Below are positions 1 through 13,387 of a stretch of DNA of 64,000 nucleotides, piece after piece; positions within the stretch are counted from its first letter, which is position 1; each line of letters begins with the position of its first letter. This stretch comes from Acorus gramineus (taxonomy: Eukaryota > Streptophyta > Magnoliopsida > Acorales > Acoraceae). Under the pieces are notes generated by a model, which saw only the letters and a list, made by a program, of their open reading frames with translations, searched no databases and was not told the origin of the DNA. Location of the stretch: positions 2,651,048 to 2,715,047 of the forward strand of contig JAUJYN010000021.1 in the NCBI GenBank assembly GCA_030737835.1. The letters are read 5' to 3'. The translations under genes were made by a program, and so were the position numbers.

Positions 1-343
1 GCTGAAGAGCAAGCCGGAGGTATAGATGACATACACCCGAAGAGATAGCAATTATTGGCGGATCAAGCAAAGGCCGATGAGGCTTGACCCGATCCTGCTG
101 AGAGGGTGGTGGAAGATCTAGAGAAAATCTTTATTAACCCCCTCGAACCGAAGAAGTATTTTCTTATTGGTAATGCATTAAGCCAAAACGAGAGAGAAAG
201 TTTGATCAAATTGCTCCATGAGCACATTGATGTATTCGCATGGAAGCTGCCTGATATGCCGGGCATTAGTCCAGAAGTGGTCTGCCATTGATAGTGCATC
301 TCTCCCATAGTGCAACCCGTCAAGCAGCAGCAAAGGTGGGTAG

Positions 344-3025
344 TGTAACAACTGTGACTTTTAGGCCGTAATTAAACTGCTTTTGTGGTGTGTCTAATAT
401 GCAAAATTTTGATAATTTGGCATGGTTGGAATCCTTGTTTTGTTGGCTATCCAACTCTTTTTACAGATCATGAATCGAATGAGTACCGATCAAGTTATAG
501 CCGTTTTTATGTCTTGTGCGTAGCTGGCCTGAGAAAAACTGTCCAGAGGTGGCTACTTGAAAGTAGCCATCCCTGTCCAGAGGTTGCTACTTGAAAGTAG
601 CCGTCTCTCCTCTGACGGCTCAATTGAAGTATCCGTCAGATACCTGCGCGCAGAAGTACAGAAATTAAGGGGTTTGATAGAACTGTCGAATATGTTTGAT
701 TATTTTCTTGGGGGGCAAGTCATGCACGTGTTTTCCCCTATAAATACCCAACTTTGGATGCCCTAGGACCCCATTTGAAACCTAATTCGAGTCCTCTCTC
801 TCTCTTATTTTATCAAACCCTAAAAGGGGTCTTTTGGGTGATTTTTGAAAGGAAAATCCTTTGAGGGTTAAGGTGGGTCCCTCTACTTCATTTTTTTTTA
901 TGATAATTAATATTTTTAATTGCTGCTAATCACCAATGATGGGTTCATCCCGAGGTGATTCAGATTCACGTGGTTTTAAGGGTTTTCCTTCTTTATTATT
1001 TCATGGTTTCTTTGTGATATTGATTTAATTGGGATCTTGATGTTATGTTAATCCGTTAATGACGTTTTAAGATATTTTTACAAGATTACACACTGTTTTG
1101 GAATATTTATACATAGATCGTGGTTGGGGTTACTATTTTTAAGATAGAAAGCATGTTTAGGGTTTCTAATGCCTTGTTTTGGGTACCACCTTGCATGAAC
1201 CCGAACCTCATGTGTTTTCATCACTGTTTTGATGAGTTTTATCATAGATCCATGTTATTTATTTGTATACTTATTAGATCGGTGGTTTTCAAGGTTTTTC
1301 GGATGGATTATGTGAGCTTTAGATGCACAATTCATGACTTTGCATGGATCTAGGGTTAGGAAGGCATGATCTTTGTATTGGATTTATTTATATCATAGAT
1401 CTTGCTATCGTTATGACGTTTTCTGGTTTACGTATTCAGATTTCATGATGTATGATTCGAGTTTTGTTGATTAAATCGATATTTGAATAGAAATCATGCC
1501 TAGCTCTACACAAACTCCACATGCATGATAGAAACATGTCTTAGGACACTTTATCATCATTTAATCTACTATTATATAATATGGTAATACTACTTTGAGG
1601 TATGAAAGTATATGGTGTTAATATCACCATTTTTCAAATTATTTTATAGAGATTTCATTGTTTTTCGATATTTTGATTTATCTTCGAATCGATCATTTAG
1701 GTGATCAAACTTAAATGTTTTCAACGTGTTTTTATCTATATCTTTATGAGAGAGAGTAGGTACGGGTTTTTGGATGTTTGGGTGGTAAATTGGGGTCATT
1801 AGGGGTATATTTGCTGTTTTTGGGTCTTGCATGGGTTGGCTACTTGAAAGCAGCCGTCGGAGGCCTGGCGGCTGGGTTTGAGTAGCCGTCGGAGGCCTGG
1901 CGACTAATTTTGAGTAGCCCGCTGAGTCCAATCTTTTTGGTGATCTCTGATTTTATTTAATCATTATGTTCCATTTCTGATCTGGTTCATTGGTATGGAT
2001 GCCCTCAAGAACAATAGACTTTTGTTAGCTTTTTTGTGAGTCCGGTAGTCTTGCGTAGGACCGGAGGTGAGTGGATGTCTCTATCTGTTTTGAAACCATA
2101 GTATATGTATACTTATTGGCATCATAAATATTTTCTTATATGAAAATCTATCGTATATGAGGCATGTGAGAATGTCATATCATATAGGCTGATATTTCTA
2201 TTATGTATTACATGTGTTGAATTTATGAAACTGTTGCATGCATTTATATTTGAAAATAAAATAAGTGGTTTGATCATGCATGCATCATATTGCCTAGGTG
2301 TCTCAGTCTAGGTGACCGCGGTTCAAAAGGGACCCAAGTCTAGGTGACTAGGTCTAGGTGACTCGATTTTCAAAGTGAAATCCTTGTGGCTAGATGCCTT
2401 GGAAGGCGGTCATGCGTGTCCGTTGCATTCATATGCATCATATGGTTGAGAAGATTCTTCATGAGATTGCATCCTTCAAAAGAGAATCTCTATTATGCTA
2501 TTATATATTTGGAATAACGTTTTAAGATTTATTGTTATGAAATTGTTCCTTATGTTATCCTTATAAACTCCTTATTTTAAAGTATATTATTAATGGGACA
2601 CCAATGTCCATTCACTGAGCACGTGGTAGCTCATCCCTCTCTATTTCTCAACCTTTCAGAGTAGCAGTTGACAGTCGTCGTTTCCGTTAACGCGTTGGAG
2701 GTCGAAGCTCGCGTTATCTATTTCCGTTGCATCTTAGGTGTTTGAAATAAGCCTTTTCTTTGGCACTTAGTTTCCTTAGTCCTTCCAGCAAAAATAGAGG
2801 GTTATTATGCTTAAAATTATTATGTGGTTATTTCATCTTCGTTTAGGATGGATTATGTTTAGATCCTGGCTATGCTTTATGATTGGAATAATTGAATAAA
2901 ATATGGGATGTTTTGTTTAGAAAAAAAAATGTTTTCAATCAGAAGCTCCATTCATTTATTGTGGATTCATGGTAGTGAACCAAATTCAACGCTTCAAAAT
3001 GGAGTAATGAATTCGGGGCGTTACA
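344..3025 (+). mobile_element. Solo LTR, family B (Ty3/gypsy), inside Tat pol
   Basis: This 2,682-bp unit starts TGTAACAACTG and ends GGGGCGTTACA. It is flanked by the exact 5-bp duplication GGTAG (339-343 and 3026-3030), and Tat pol sequence continues on both sides. It has no internal primer-binding site, polypurine tract or coding domain, so a solo LTR is the best reading. It carries palindromes GGCTACTTGAAAGTAGCC (551-568), a near copy at 586-601 and a relative at 1838-1855. A TGAGC...GCTCA hairpin lies at 2616-2633, and repeated GTCTAGGTGAC words lie at 2311-2365. Confidence 0.92.
551..601. repeat. Pair of GGCTACTT/AAGTAGCC stem-loops
   Basis: GGCTACTT-GA-AAGTAGCC (551-568) and GCTACTT-GA-AAGTAGC (586-601) lie in tandem, each preceded by GTCCAGAGG. 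A third relative is at 1838-1855. The same palindrome type recurs in an unrelated LTR at 38531-39179. Confidence 0.8.
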
Positions 3026-3030
3026 GGTAG

Positions 3031-4198
3031 CCCCAGTCCACACTGAGGCAATCAAGGAAGAAGTGGAAAAACTACTGGCTATAGGGTTCATCCTGGAAGT
3101 GCGATACCACGACTGGCTAGCCAATACAGTGGTGGTGCCTAAAAAAATAATAAGTGGCGAGTTTGCTTTGATTTCACTTATTTGAATAGTTCTTGCCCAA
3201 AGGATAGCTTCCCCATTCCTAAAATCGATCAGCTGGTAGACGCCTCCTCAAGCAATGAGTTGATGAGCTTCATGGACACGTACTCCGGTATCATCAAATT
3301 TCTATGTACAACCATGACATAGAAAAAACAGCATTTATCACCCCCAATAGGCACTTATTGCTACACAGTTATGCCCTTTGGGCTGAACAATGCAAGAGCA
3401 ACATATCAGCGGCTGATCATGAAGATGTCCAAGTATCAAATTGGGATGACCGTTGAAGTCTATATAGACATGCTGGTAAGGACTGAGAGTCGGGGTGATA
3501 ATCTGGAACACCTTAGAACAGCCTTTGAGGTGCTCCGGAACTATCGTATGAAACTGAACGCATCTAAGTGTTCCTTCGGGGTTGAGTCGGGGAAGTTCCT
3601 TGGTTTTCTGACCACACACCGAGGGATAGAAGCCAACCTCGACCAGATCAAGGATGTATTGGAAATGGACCCCTCAAGGAACAGGAAGGAGGTTCAGAGA
3701 CTAATCGGGCGATTGGCAGCCCTGAACCAATTTATCTCAAAGGCCACTAAGAGAAACCTTCTATTTTTTAAGCTACTTAGAAAGGCCAAAAAGTTTGAAT
3801 GGACCCCAGAATGTCAATCAGCCTTTGACGAGCTCAAGAGTTATCTTGCATCACCACCATTGCTAATAAAACTAGCCCCGGGTGAGCCACTGTACCTTTA
3901 CATTGGGGCCTCCAACCACGCAGTCAGCTCCGCCATTATAAAAGAGCATGAGGGGGTACAACGACCGGTTTACTACATCAGCAAATCTTTGTGCGGACCA
4001 GAGTCCAAATATCTTTACCTCGAAAAATCCGCTTATGCCCTTCTCATATCTTCTTGGAAGCTCAGGCATTATTTTGTTGCTCACTCAATTAACGTTGGAA
4101 TCGACTACCCATTCAAACTCATCCTCAGGAAAGCTAACATCACTGGGCGATTGAATTGTCACCTTTTGATCTTCGGTATATCCCAAGGAATGCCATAA
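3031..4198 (+). mobile_element. Tat element: reverse transcriptase and RNase H part
   Basis: The reading begins with the conserved RT entry (AIKEEVEKLL, then DWLANTVVV), continues through MPFGLNNARATYQR and the YID catalytic neighbourhood, then the connection region (RLIGRLAALNQFISK) and the RNase H lead-in (FEWTPECQSAFDELK, RPVYYISKSL). These motifs are standard for plant Ty3/gypsy pol. It belongs to the surrounding Tat fossil and is not a host gene. The copy is degenerate. Confidence 0.9.
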
Positions 4199-4280
4199 AA
4201 GGACAAGTGGTCGCTGACGTTCTGGCAGACCTGACCCCACCATCTTCAAAAGTTTTCTTGTAGACAACCAAGAGGCAACG

Positions 4281-4712
4281 ACTGGCCCCACATGGACTTT
4301 GAACGTTGATGGAGCTTCTAATCAGAAGGGTGCAGAGGCTGGCCTGATCTTGCAAAACAGAGATGGGCTTCTATTTGAGCACGCTATAAAGCTGGGCTTC
4401 CGAGCCTCCAACAACGAAGCAAAGTATGAAGTGCTTATCGCTGGGCTGGAGCTTGCGATCCACCTCAGTGTAAAAATTGTCGATGTCTTCAGCAACTCAC
4501 AACTGGTAGTATTCCAAAACACTCAAGAGTATGAGACACGGGACGAGCGAATGACGGTGTACCAAGAGAAAGTACAGTACCTACTTGCCCAGTTCGAGTT
4601 GGCCACTATCCACCAGATAGACAGGGAGTTGAACACTCAAGCAGATGCTTTAGCTAACTTAGCATCAGCAATTGGTGGAAAGCCGTCCAGGAGCATACAA
4701 ACGATTATTTGA
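4281..4712 (+). mobile_element. Tat element: second (archaeal-type) RNase H part
   Basis: A frame reading NVDGASNQKGAEAGLIL, then FRASNNEAKYEVLIAGLELA, then QADALANLAS near the end, is the type I archaeal-like RNase H that Tat/Ogre elements carry between pol RNase H and integrase. In this family the DGAS aspartate, the EAKYE glutamate and the downstream DSQL and DALA aspartates form the active site. The DGAS, EAKYE and DALA positions are recognisable here. It identifies the element as Tat rather than Athila or a chromovirus. Confidence 0.85.
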
Positions 4713-4899
4713 AGTTCCCAAGCATTGAAAAAATTGGTTAAGTCGTGATGATTGCTTGCACTGAAGACTCTCCCAACTGGATGACAGACATCAAATGACA
4801 CCTCATAGAAGGTTTTCTGCCAGAGAACAAGTTCGAAACTAGAAAGCCCAAGCAGAGGGCAACTAGATTCTGGATGTCATCTATGGGAATCATGTACAA

Positions 4900-6015
4900 A
4901 AGGAGCTTTCAAGGACCCTACCTCAGATGCATCGGACCACAAGAAGCACAACGTGTATTGAATACGCTTCACTCGGGCTTGTATGAGGGACACATTGGCT
5001 ATAGATCACTAGCCCTTCGGGCAATATCAATCAGCTATTTCTAGCCAAAGATGAAAAGGGATTCTACAGATCTCGTCCGAAAATGCGAGAAATGTCAAAA
5101 GTTTAACCCAATTATTCATCAACCAGCCGGTGATCTAGTTCCTCTCAAGAGTCCCTGGCCCTTCGCCTAGTGGCGATTGGACATCATCGGACCCATGCCC
5201 ATGGAACCTGGACAGAAGCGCTTCCTCCTAGTCACCACTGATTACTTCACAATGTGGGTCAAAGCGGTACCATTGGCAAGGATTAGAGACATTGAGGTTA
5301 AGGCCTTCTTATGGAGGGATATAGTATGCCACTTTGGAGTTCCCCATTCCATAATCTCTGACAATGGAAAGCAATTTGACAACTCCCTAATAAAGGAATT
5401 CTGCAAAGAATTGAGAATACAACATCACTTTTCAACTCCGCGGTATCCACAAAGCAATGGGCATGCCGAAATCATGAAGCGCACCATCTTGAACGGTTTA
5501 AGGAAAAGGCTAGGTAGTGCTAAGGGAAAGTAGGTTGAGGAACTCCCTTTAGTCCTCTGGTCTTACAGAACTAACTCAAGAAGGCCTACAGGAGAGACCC
5601 CCTTTTGACCAAAATTCGGAATTAAGACCGTCCTACTAATCGAGACAGACTTGCCTACGCTCCAGACTCAAGATTTTGACCAGGCTGCAAACGATAGTCA
5701 AATGATGCAAGACTTTGAGCTCCGCGATGAAAGAAGAGAAATTGCAGCGATAAGAAGAGCAAACTATCAGAATCAAATATCTCAGTACTACAACCGGTGA
5801 GTTTCAAGCAGGAGTTTTCGAGTTGGTGATCTGGTCCTCAAGAAGTCTTCCCAGAAACCAGGAGCAAGAAGGACGACAAACTCAGTCCAACCTGGGAAGA
5901 CCCCTTCAAAGTTGCACAAGTCAGAACAAATGGAGCCTACCACCTTGAAATTATGGAAGGAAACGAGATCCCTAGACCCTGGAATGTAATCCATCTCAAA
6001 AAATATTATCATTGA
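4900..6015 (+). mobile_element. Tat element: integrase part
   Basis: A zinc-binding H2C2-like stretch (HSGLYEGHIG, then CEKCQKFNP) is followed by the integrase core (LDIIGPMPMEPGQKRFLLVTTDYF, then FGVPHSIISDNGKQF and FSTPRYPQSNGHAE), which shows the first two aspartates and the glutamate region. A C-terminal segment ending NVIHLKKYYH follows. Order and wording match Tat-lineage integrases. The copy is degenerate. Confidence 0.88.
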
Positions 6016-6489
6016 ATGAAATATGCTGTCTTTTCTCCAACTTTTATGTGCATGAGTAATATATTAAAGTGGAAAACTATTATGGCATAAAGGCGCTCAT
6101 ATGCCAGATGCACACCTTATCGCTCCGAATTAATTAAAGATGGCCAAGGGGCACACCTCCAACTGTGAAAAACTAATCGCACTCTATCGTCAATAAGACC
6201 AGAGGTCGCTAAGGGGAATGCCTGATTAGTTTAACAGGCAACGCTTCAAATAACCTGAACAAAAAAAAATCATGGGAAATACATCTCCCATTGGGTAAGA
6301 CAAGTAGCACTCTAAACTTCCACATAGGGAGAGAGGCCGCGATAGCTCCAACCTGCTAAGTGAATTGCACTCCGTCGTTTGAAAATTGGAGGTCGCGAGG
6401 GGCTTTGGCCCCATTCACCTAGTAGGTTAGCACTCCCTTACCCCTCGGAAAGAAGAGGTCGTGCGGGGCCGAGCCCCACTTTGTAAGGT
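6016..6489 (+). other. Tat element 3' spacer between integrase and LTR
   Basis: No reading frame. The stretch holds several diverged copies of a short block built on AGGTCGC(G)AGGGGC...GCCCCA...GCACTCC (around 6190, 6335, 6385 and 6445). Such repeat-rich 3' spacers are common in Tat/Ogre elements. It stops at 6489, where a minus-strand LTR begins. Confidence 0.55.
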
Positions 6490-7103
6490 TGTAACACCCC
6501 CAAATCCATGACTCTATTTTGAAGCGTGAAATCCGGTTGCGTTATCTAAATTTCTCAAATATCAGAGTACTAATATTCTTTTATTCCAAAGAACATAAGA
6601 AATCATCACCATATTCATACATCAATTGTCAAGGCTAAAATCCAACACAAATTCAATATACATCGGGAACAATTGAATTTAAAAATATCCACACTATCAT
6701 ACATATGGGTCCTCTACATGCCAAAGAAATGACCAACACCTTCTATACAAGTCTAGGGCTCCGAAAATCATTATCTTGATCGCTACTACATGAGATCCAT
6801 CAATCTAAGTCTTTAACCTGAAAAGGGGAAATAATGAGGGGTGAGCAACCACACGCTCAGTGAATAATAGACTATATTTATCCCGTTAGTATAGTTGTAT
6901 TCAAAATATCATAATCATAGTATGCCCACATAGGCATGCAATATATCAAAAGAGTAAATATAAAAAATGTCACCAAGACATGCAATAATATATATATACA
7001 CACAATCCTATCCAACATGATGCATGCAACACCACGAACACGCATGTCCGTCTTCGCAACACCTAGCTCGCGGGGCCTTTCATAGGCATGGCCACGTAGA
7101 CAT

Positions 7104-9724
7104 TGTTATATATGTGTCACTTTTAGCCTTCTGGTCACCTTTGGGACATTTCTGGCAGTTTTTCAACTTTTTCTTTTTTCGACCGGAACAGCTAAAATTT
7201 TGGACTTTTAGCTATCATCATGAGCTTGAGAACTCCGATTGAAAATCTAACTGCACATTATGTGTCCTGGTGCCATTTCAAGCCACCCATGAAAATTTCA
7301 TCGAATTCCGGTAACGTTTCAGAATTTGGCAGTTCCGAATCGTATCCGGGTTTTGACCAAGCGGAAAGTCATGGGGAGTCAAAGATGACTTTGACCAAGT
7401 CAAGTTTGATAATGACTTGGTCAAATGATTTTGTTTGTTTGTGTGGTTGGGTTGACTCAAGTCAATCCCCACCCAAAAACCCTAATTGCCCTAAGTGTGT
7501 GAGTGTGTGTGTGTGTGTGAGCCCAAGTGGGCGTCCCCCTTCTTCCCTTCCCTTCTCTTCTCTTCCTCTCTCTCTCACACACAAAATCACTCACTCCCCT
7601 CTCTTTGTTTCCCACATTGGAGCTAGTAGAAGGCAAAGAACAAGGAAGCCCTAGAAGGGAAAAAGAAAGGTAGGGTTTGGATCTACCTTTCCATGGTTTT
7701 TGTTTTGGTTTTCCCCCTTGTTTACCTCCTCTCATGGCTGCCCTTTCCCCCCTGTTTTCAGCCATTTTTAGGGCTGAGAGAGGTCTTGGTGGTGGTGGTC
7801 TTGGTGGTGGCATTTTGGTGCGCGAAGGGCACCCGAGCTTCCTCCCTTGTTCTTCCTCTCTTTGGGTAAGTTTTCCTCCTCCCCTAGCTAGGTTAGATGC
7901 TTGTTTAGGGTGTGTGATTGGGTTTGCATGTATGCATGGGTGTTAGGGGGTGTGGGAGGGCTGAGGAGGGGGTGGAAGGGGCTCGGGCACGCGTGCAGGG
8001 TCATCCGTGCGCGTGCGCGCGCATCTGCGTACGCAGTCAGGCGCTGGCGCGCGCAGACGAGCGCACTGGCGGGCGCGCATGCATACGCGTAGACGCGCGG
8101 ACGTGCGCGCGGGGTGCTGCGCGGGCGCACAGTGCACGCGGGTATGCGCTAGCTGGGCGCGCAGTGTAGGCGGACACGCGCGAGCGTGCGGGCACGCGCA
8201 GCAGCGCATCTGGGCGCGTGGGCAGGGGCGCGGCAGTGCGCCTGGGGACCAGTGATGCGTGCGGGCGTGCGCATTCGTGCGTGTGCGTGCGCGGGGCCAT
8301 GCGCATGGCTGCCCGAGGGTTCGGGAGGGTGTCGGGGCACTCGGACTCACGTGCGTACACGCGTGCTCGTGTGCGTGCGGGCCCTTATGCATGCTTGTCC
8401 GAGTGTTGGGTATTTCTAATAAATTTATTATGTATTTGTGTAGTTTACTCACCATATTGAATGCCCATTTCTTGCAGATATTGACGGACGGTCACGCAAC
8501 GACCCGGGTTTTGGTGAGTGGGACAATCCAACCCAGTAGGGAGGCGTTCGATGCACGTAGGCGTGCATTGCCCTCCCCTGGGGCACCATAATTGTGTATT
8601 AACATGTAATAAATGTAAAGCTATGCATGCATGATTATTATGTTGTATCTATGCCACCTTAGCTTTGTATGCTAGGGATATGCACCCATATATCATGTAT
8701 AGAGGCCTATGCATGCCTAGACACCATGCCCCGAACTATGCATGTTCCCATCTAGTTTAATCTAATTAAATCAAAATGAGAGCATTTAGTTATAAGCATG
8801 CCTTAGAGAATATTATAACCTTGTTGTTATAATATATGTTTCCCCGCATCTTAGTTATGCGCCTGGAGGAATTCTTGAGAATTCATGACATTAGTAGAGT
8901 TACAATCGGTGTCGACGGATCCAAGAGGATCGTATCCGTGTGAGTAGGCTGTCTTCTCCTTATTGGTTGGATCCGATGTAGGAACTTCCCGGCGTTGGCT
9001 GACCTGACAGAGGGCTCCCGTCCGTAGGTACCTCCGATGTGTCGGACAGTACTGATAGTGGGAGTGTACTAGGTGGAGGCTACGAGGGTGGGAGAGGCTA
9101 CCGGGTGGACCAGGGGTGGAGAGCGGTCTAGTATGCCCCAAGAGGCCCATGTCACCCCCAGTAAAGGGTGAGGGTGAGGGGGGAGGTGGGTTGGCGATGA
9201 AACGACCCATTAGAATGTGTAGTTGCTCTAGTTTTTAGGGGCTATGAATTTATATAAGGTTAATATGAATTGTGATGCATGGGTTGTGCTATTCACTGAG
9301 CGTGTGGCTCACCCCTCGCATTTCTTTTCTTCCAGTTATATCTGAGTCGGATCTGAAGGAGGAGCTCCCTGAGGTACCACAGCAGTAGCGGAGCAGCGTC
9401 ACGTTCTGCGAGTGAGAGACCATCAGCATCCCTTTTTGATTGTATGTATTGTTATCCGTGCTTGGGCACATACTTGTATTTGGATGTCATTGTATATATA
9501 TTGGCTCTCACAGGACAGTTGATTATGTATCGGGTCTGTAATATGTCTTCGAATTACAGACTCGGTCGTTTGAGTTTTCGCTATTTGTATATATTATGTC
9601 AGCTACCTTATTGTCTGTGATGTCATTTTCGATGTTGTTTAGAGTATGTTATTGATCTCCTGTATAGACTGCGATATTATATATATTTGCCACGTATCAG
9701 GGACGGCCGCCCTGGGGCGTGACA
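7104..9724 (+). mobile_element. Solo LTR, family A (copy 1)
   Basis: It starts TGTTATATATGTGTC and ends CCTGGGGCGTGACA, with exact 5-bp duplications GACAT (7099-7103, 9725-9729). At 2,621 bp it is shorter than other full copies. The middle (about 7980-8400) is a CpG-dense GCGCGTGCG alternating stretch. The hairpin TGAGC-GTGTG-GCTCA is at 9297-9311. Long frames through the GC stretch on both strands are compositional only. There is no internal coding, primer site or polypurine tract. Confidence 0.9.
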
Positions 9725-9749
9725 GACATAGTCACAAAGACTTGGGTCC

Positions 9750-12700
9750 TGTCACGCCCCAGGCGTCCCCGAGACGTGGCAATAATAAATATCAGTTATC
9801 AATACCTGAGGTCAATAAAGACTCCAACAACAATACACAAGGTGGCAAAGCGAGATAATGATAACTGACTGAAAAGCGGAAGCATAATATATAAACAATG
9901 TCTGTAAATCAAAAACATTATTACAGACTCGAATACACAATCACTGTCTTGTGAGAGCCAAGTCTAGACCAAAGAAAATATAACCTGTGCCACATGCACG
10001 ATTTACAACACATACAATGACTCTAGGACTGCTGACAGCCTCGTACGCGCCACCCGCCGGAAGAACGCTCCACGCCCATAAGACCACGCCACAGGGAAAC
10101 TCCAACTCCAAGCCCAACACTGCCCCTGAAAAGAAACAATATGTGAGGGGTGAGCTAAAGCTCAGTGAGTGGCTGGAAACCAATCACCATACGACAGTTC
10201 AATACATAAGCACTTTCCTTTCAAGGAAAACATGGGTGGAAACCCATGTATAACAGGGTCACGCGGTAGCGCGATCAACCTCACCCTCACCCTCACTCCC
10301 GGAGGGAGACTCTTGGGACTTTTTGGGAGAGACCATACCGTCGGTCGAAGAGACCCGGAATTACTGGTCTACACAACACTACTGGATCATCTACATCTAG
10401 ATAACTGCCCAACGATGTCCTTGAACATCGATTACGAGACCAGACCCAACAACTATGGGAACTGTCTAACAACGAATGGGTCACGCGGCGATGTGTCTTC
10501 ACCTCATCCTTACCCTCACTCCCGGAGGGAGACTCTTGGGACTTTTGAAAGAGACTTAGACTGTTCTACACCCTTGGTCCACCGGTAGCCCTTTCCCCCG
10601 CGTAGCCTCTACCTGGTATACTCCCACTATCAGTACGCTTCCGAACGCGTCGGTGGTACCTACGGACAGGAGCCCTCTGTCAGGACAGCTATAACGCCTG
10701 GGGAGTCCCTACATCGGATCCAACGAAGGGGAGAACGATCCCACGCTCGCAACATCATTCGTTAACCCTCTCCCGGGTAGCCTCTACCTGGTATACTCCC
10801 ACGATCAGTACGCTTTCGAACGCATCGGTGGTACCTACGGATGGAAGCCCTCTATAAGGACAGCTACACCCGGGCCCCCTCAACACACCGCTCTACACCA
10901 TTGGTCCACCGGTAGCCCTTTCCCCGGGTAGGCTTTACCTGGTATACTCCCACTATCAGTACGCTTCTGAACGCGTCGGTGGTACCTACGGACGGGAGCC
11001 CTCTGTCAGGACAGCTGTAATCCCGAGAAGTTCCTACATGGGATCCAACGAAGGGGAGAAGGATCCCATGTTCGCAAAGTGAACCCAATGAAAGACAACT
11101 ACTCTCGATAATCACTTATCGAGATATAGAATACTACTGTACTCCCACACCGTTGTGTCGCTCAGACACAAAGGGGTTACCTCTGCTCTCACGTAGAAGT
11201 AAACCCATAAGCTAATGAATTCTCCTGAATTCCAAACGAGGGCATCGCTCGGATACACAGGGCAATTACATCGCTAGCGCTCTAACTAATAAGGTACAAC
11301 CCGACAGCGGGTCATACCCACGCCTATTCTAGATAGGCCTAATTAGTTTTAACATGCGCATATATTTTAGAGGAGAATTTAATCTTAGTTATGTGCCTGA
11401 ACGACATGCACGATCACATATCAATTCATCATACGGATACTGCCTAATCATAGATTTACATCATAATAAATCATACAACATGCATATATGGTCATTTATC
11501 ACATAACCATACAAAATATACTCTAACATCCGTTGGATATCGCCAACTTAAAAGAAAGGGTCAAGCGCGATCTCGCGCACTAACAGGTGCATGCCAATAT
11601 TCCAAACGAACCTGAGTCGAGTAGGAAATCGCATCTACTTACTCAGTTCATTCAGAGGGAGAGGGCGAGAGAGATCATCATCTCATGCAGCTGGTCATAG
11701 CTTTGCCCCATTAGCATGGGCGCAACAGCTATACCACGCCCTCGAGTCTTATCGCAAGGGAATATTAGGCAGGTGCCCGTTATTAACCCAGACTTAATCA
11801 TACTGTATATTCCCATTAATATGGTGGGAGTAGTATTACAAAACTACCTAAGACATGATATATTCTATACATCCATACACATTTACAACACACTTGCCCA
11901 TACTAGAGGGGCGCATGCAACACAATCATTCATACATAGATACAATACATGTATTTGAGCCTAGCATGCAAGATATCTACATATTATAGCTTAAGGGGAC
12001 CCATCGATGCGCGACGCGCGTCTACTCGCGTCGAGCGCATCCCGAGAGAAGGGGGGGGATTGGAATCGAACCACTCATCATACGGCCCGAGACCTCGCGC
12101 ATCCCATCCGACGAGATCTGCAAGGTAGGGGCATCCCATTTGGTGACATACACGCATACGGGCTCGCACGCATGCGATCACGCGCGTACGCACGCATGCC
12201 CGTGTGCCCCATCACCTACCCAAGCCCCTGGGCAGCCCCGCGCATGCCCTAGCACACGCACGCGCACGCTCGCGCGCGCGCACTGCCCCGCGCGCACTCC
12301 AGCTCGCGCCAGTGCCCGCGCGCACCTGCACGCCCACTCCACACGTACCTGCGCGCTCGTGCGCACGCGCCCGCCTGCGCCTGCCAGCGCCCGCCTACGC
12401 GCGCACGAGTGCAGACTGCCCCCAACGCGCGCCCAGCCTCTCCCAACCTCTTTTTTACCCTCCCCAACCCCTCACACCCACTCTAACTCATCTACCTAGC
12501 ATGCATGACCTCCCAACCATCCCAATAGCCCTAAAATCAAAAAGAAGGGGAAGAGGACTTACCAAAAGAGGGAAACGGACAGGGGGAGATGCGGGGCTCT
12601 CAACACGCCCACGGCCACCTCAACCACCACCACCACCTCTTCAGCCTCCTCAGCCTCCTTTGGCTGAAAATCAGGGGGGGAAAGTTCATGAAAAGGTGCT

Positions 12701-13387
12701 TGAGAGAGAGGAGATGAACAACTACAACAACACTTACACTAACTCTCACCATCACTTCCTCCTCCACCTTCTCCTTCTCTTTGAGGAAATAACACAAACA
12801 CTTGGGGAGATGTGTGTGAAAGAGAGAAGAGAGCCCAAGATGTAGACGTGGGGAATGGGAGGGAAGAGAGAGAGAGAGAGAGATATTTTTTTGGGCACAT
12901 AAATATCTAAAAGAGGGGTACAATGACCAATTTATCCTTGACTAGAAATTCTGAGCATGCTTCACTATAACAGCCATAACTTCCTCAATCTAGCTCCGAA
13001 ATGCACAATTCAAAGCCCGTTGGAAAGCCAAGAAGATTATCTACAACTTTCATGCTTATGCCAAGATCGAATAATCCCTCCAGCTATTCTGAAATGTGAG
13101 GTAAACATTGAACATGGCTGCTGCCAGAATTTTTCATCCCCGGGGTATACTTGGAAAAATACCCATAACTCCTACTACATGAATCCAGTTGATCTAATTC
13201 CACTTTTTTACGAAAGCTAACTCAAAACTGAGCATCTCATAATAAAATCATATTTAAACCACTTCATCTTAGATTTTAACAAAATCAAATCCAAATACCA
13301 AATCGGAAATACATAACTTTTAGGAGAGGAAAAAAATTATGTAACCAAATTTTCAATCAGAGCGCTCCAAATGACACAGGCATAACA
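9750..13387 (-). mobile_element. Solo LTR, family A (copy 2), minus strand
   Basis: On the plus strand it runs from TGTCACGCCCC to CAGGCATAACA and is bounded by GGTCC on both sides (9745-9749, 13388-13392), 3,638 bp. Conserved stem-loops are present: TGAGC-TAAA-GCTCA (10151-10164), TCTCGATAATCACTTATCGAGA (about 11104-11125) and GAATTC-N4-GAATTC (about 11217-11232). A CpG-dense cassette lies at about 12125-12440. The 5' part of the LTR (12950-13387) is the variant with CAGCAGCC and CTTTCATGC blocks, shared with the copies at 41854 and 55645. Confidence 0.92.

Larger units (their letters stand above)
1..6489 (+). mobile_element. Ty3/gypsy retrotransposon, Tat lineage, pol region and 3' spacer (broken)
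   Basis: The plus strand carries Tat-type pol parts in order: a pre-RT segment (about 106-338), reverse transcriptase and RNase H (3031-4198), a second archaeal-type RNase H (about 4281-4712), integrase (about 4900-6015) and a non-coding 3' spacer (6016-6489). The extra RNase H after the normal one is the hallmark of the Tat clade. The left end lies outside the window. No LTR of its own is visible. A 2.7-kb solo LTR sits inside the pol region (344-3025), and a second LTR of the same family abuts the spacer at 6490. The copy is an old fossil with roughly half a dozen or more coding disruptions besides the insertion. Confidence 0.9.

Noticed and set aside
7888-8591. Overlapping open frames of 60-170 codons on both strands in the GC cassette
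   Set aside because: Alternating GC/GT/CA composition removes stop codons in most frames. The proteins are Arg/Ala/His/Cys-rich and not conserved between LTR copies.
12140-12845. Open frames of up to 213 codons rich in Pro, Arg and His
   Set aside because: They lie in the GC cassette and CCACC-rich part of a family A LTR with clear target duplications.
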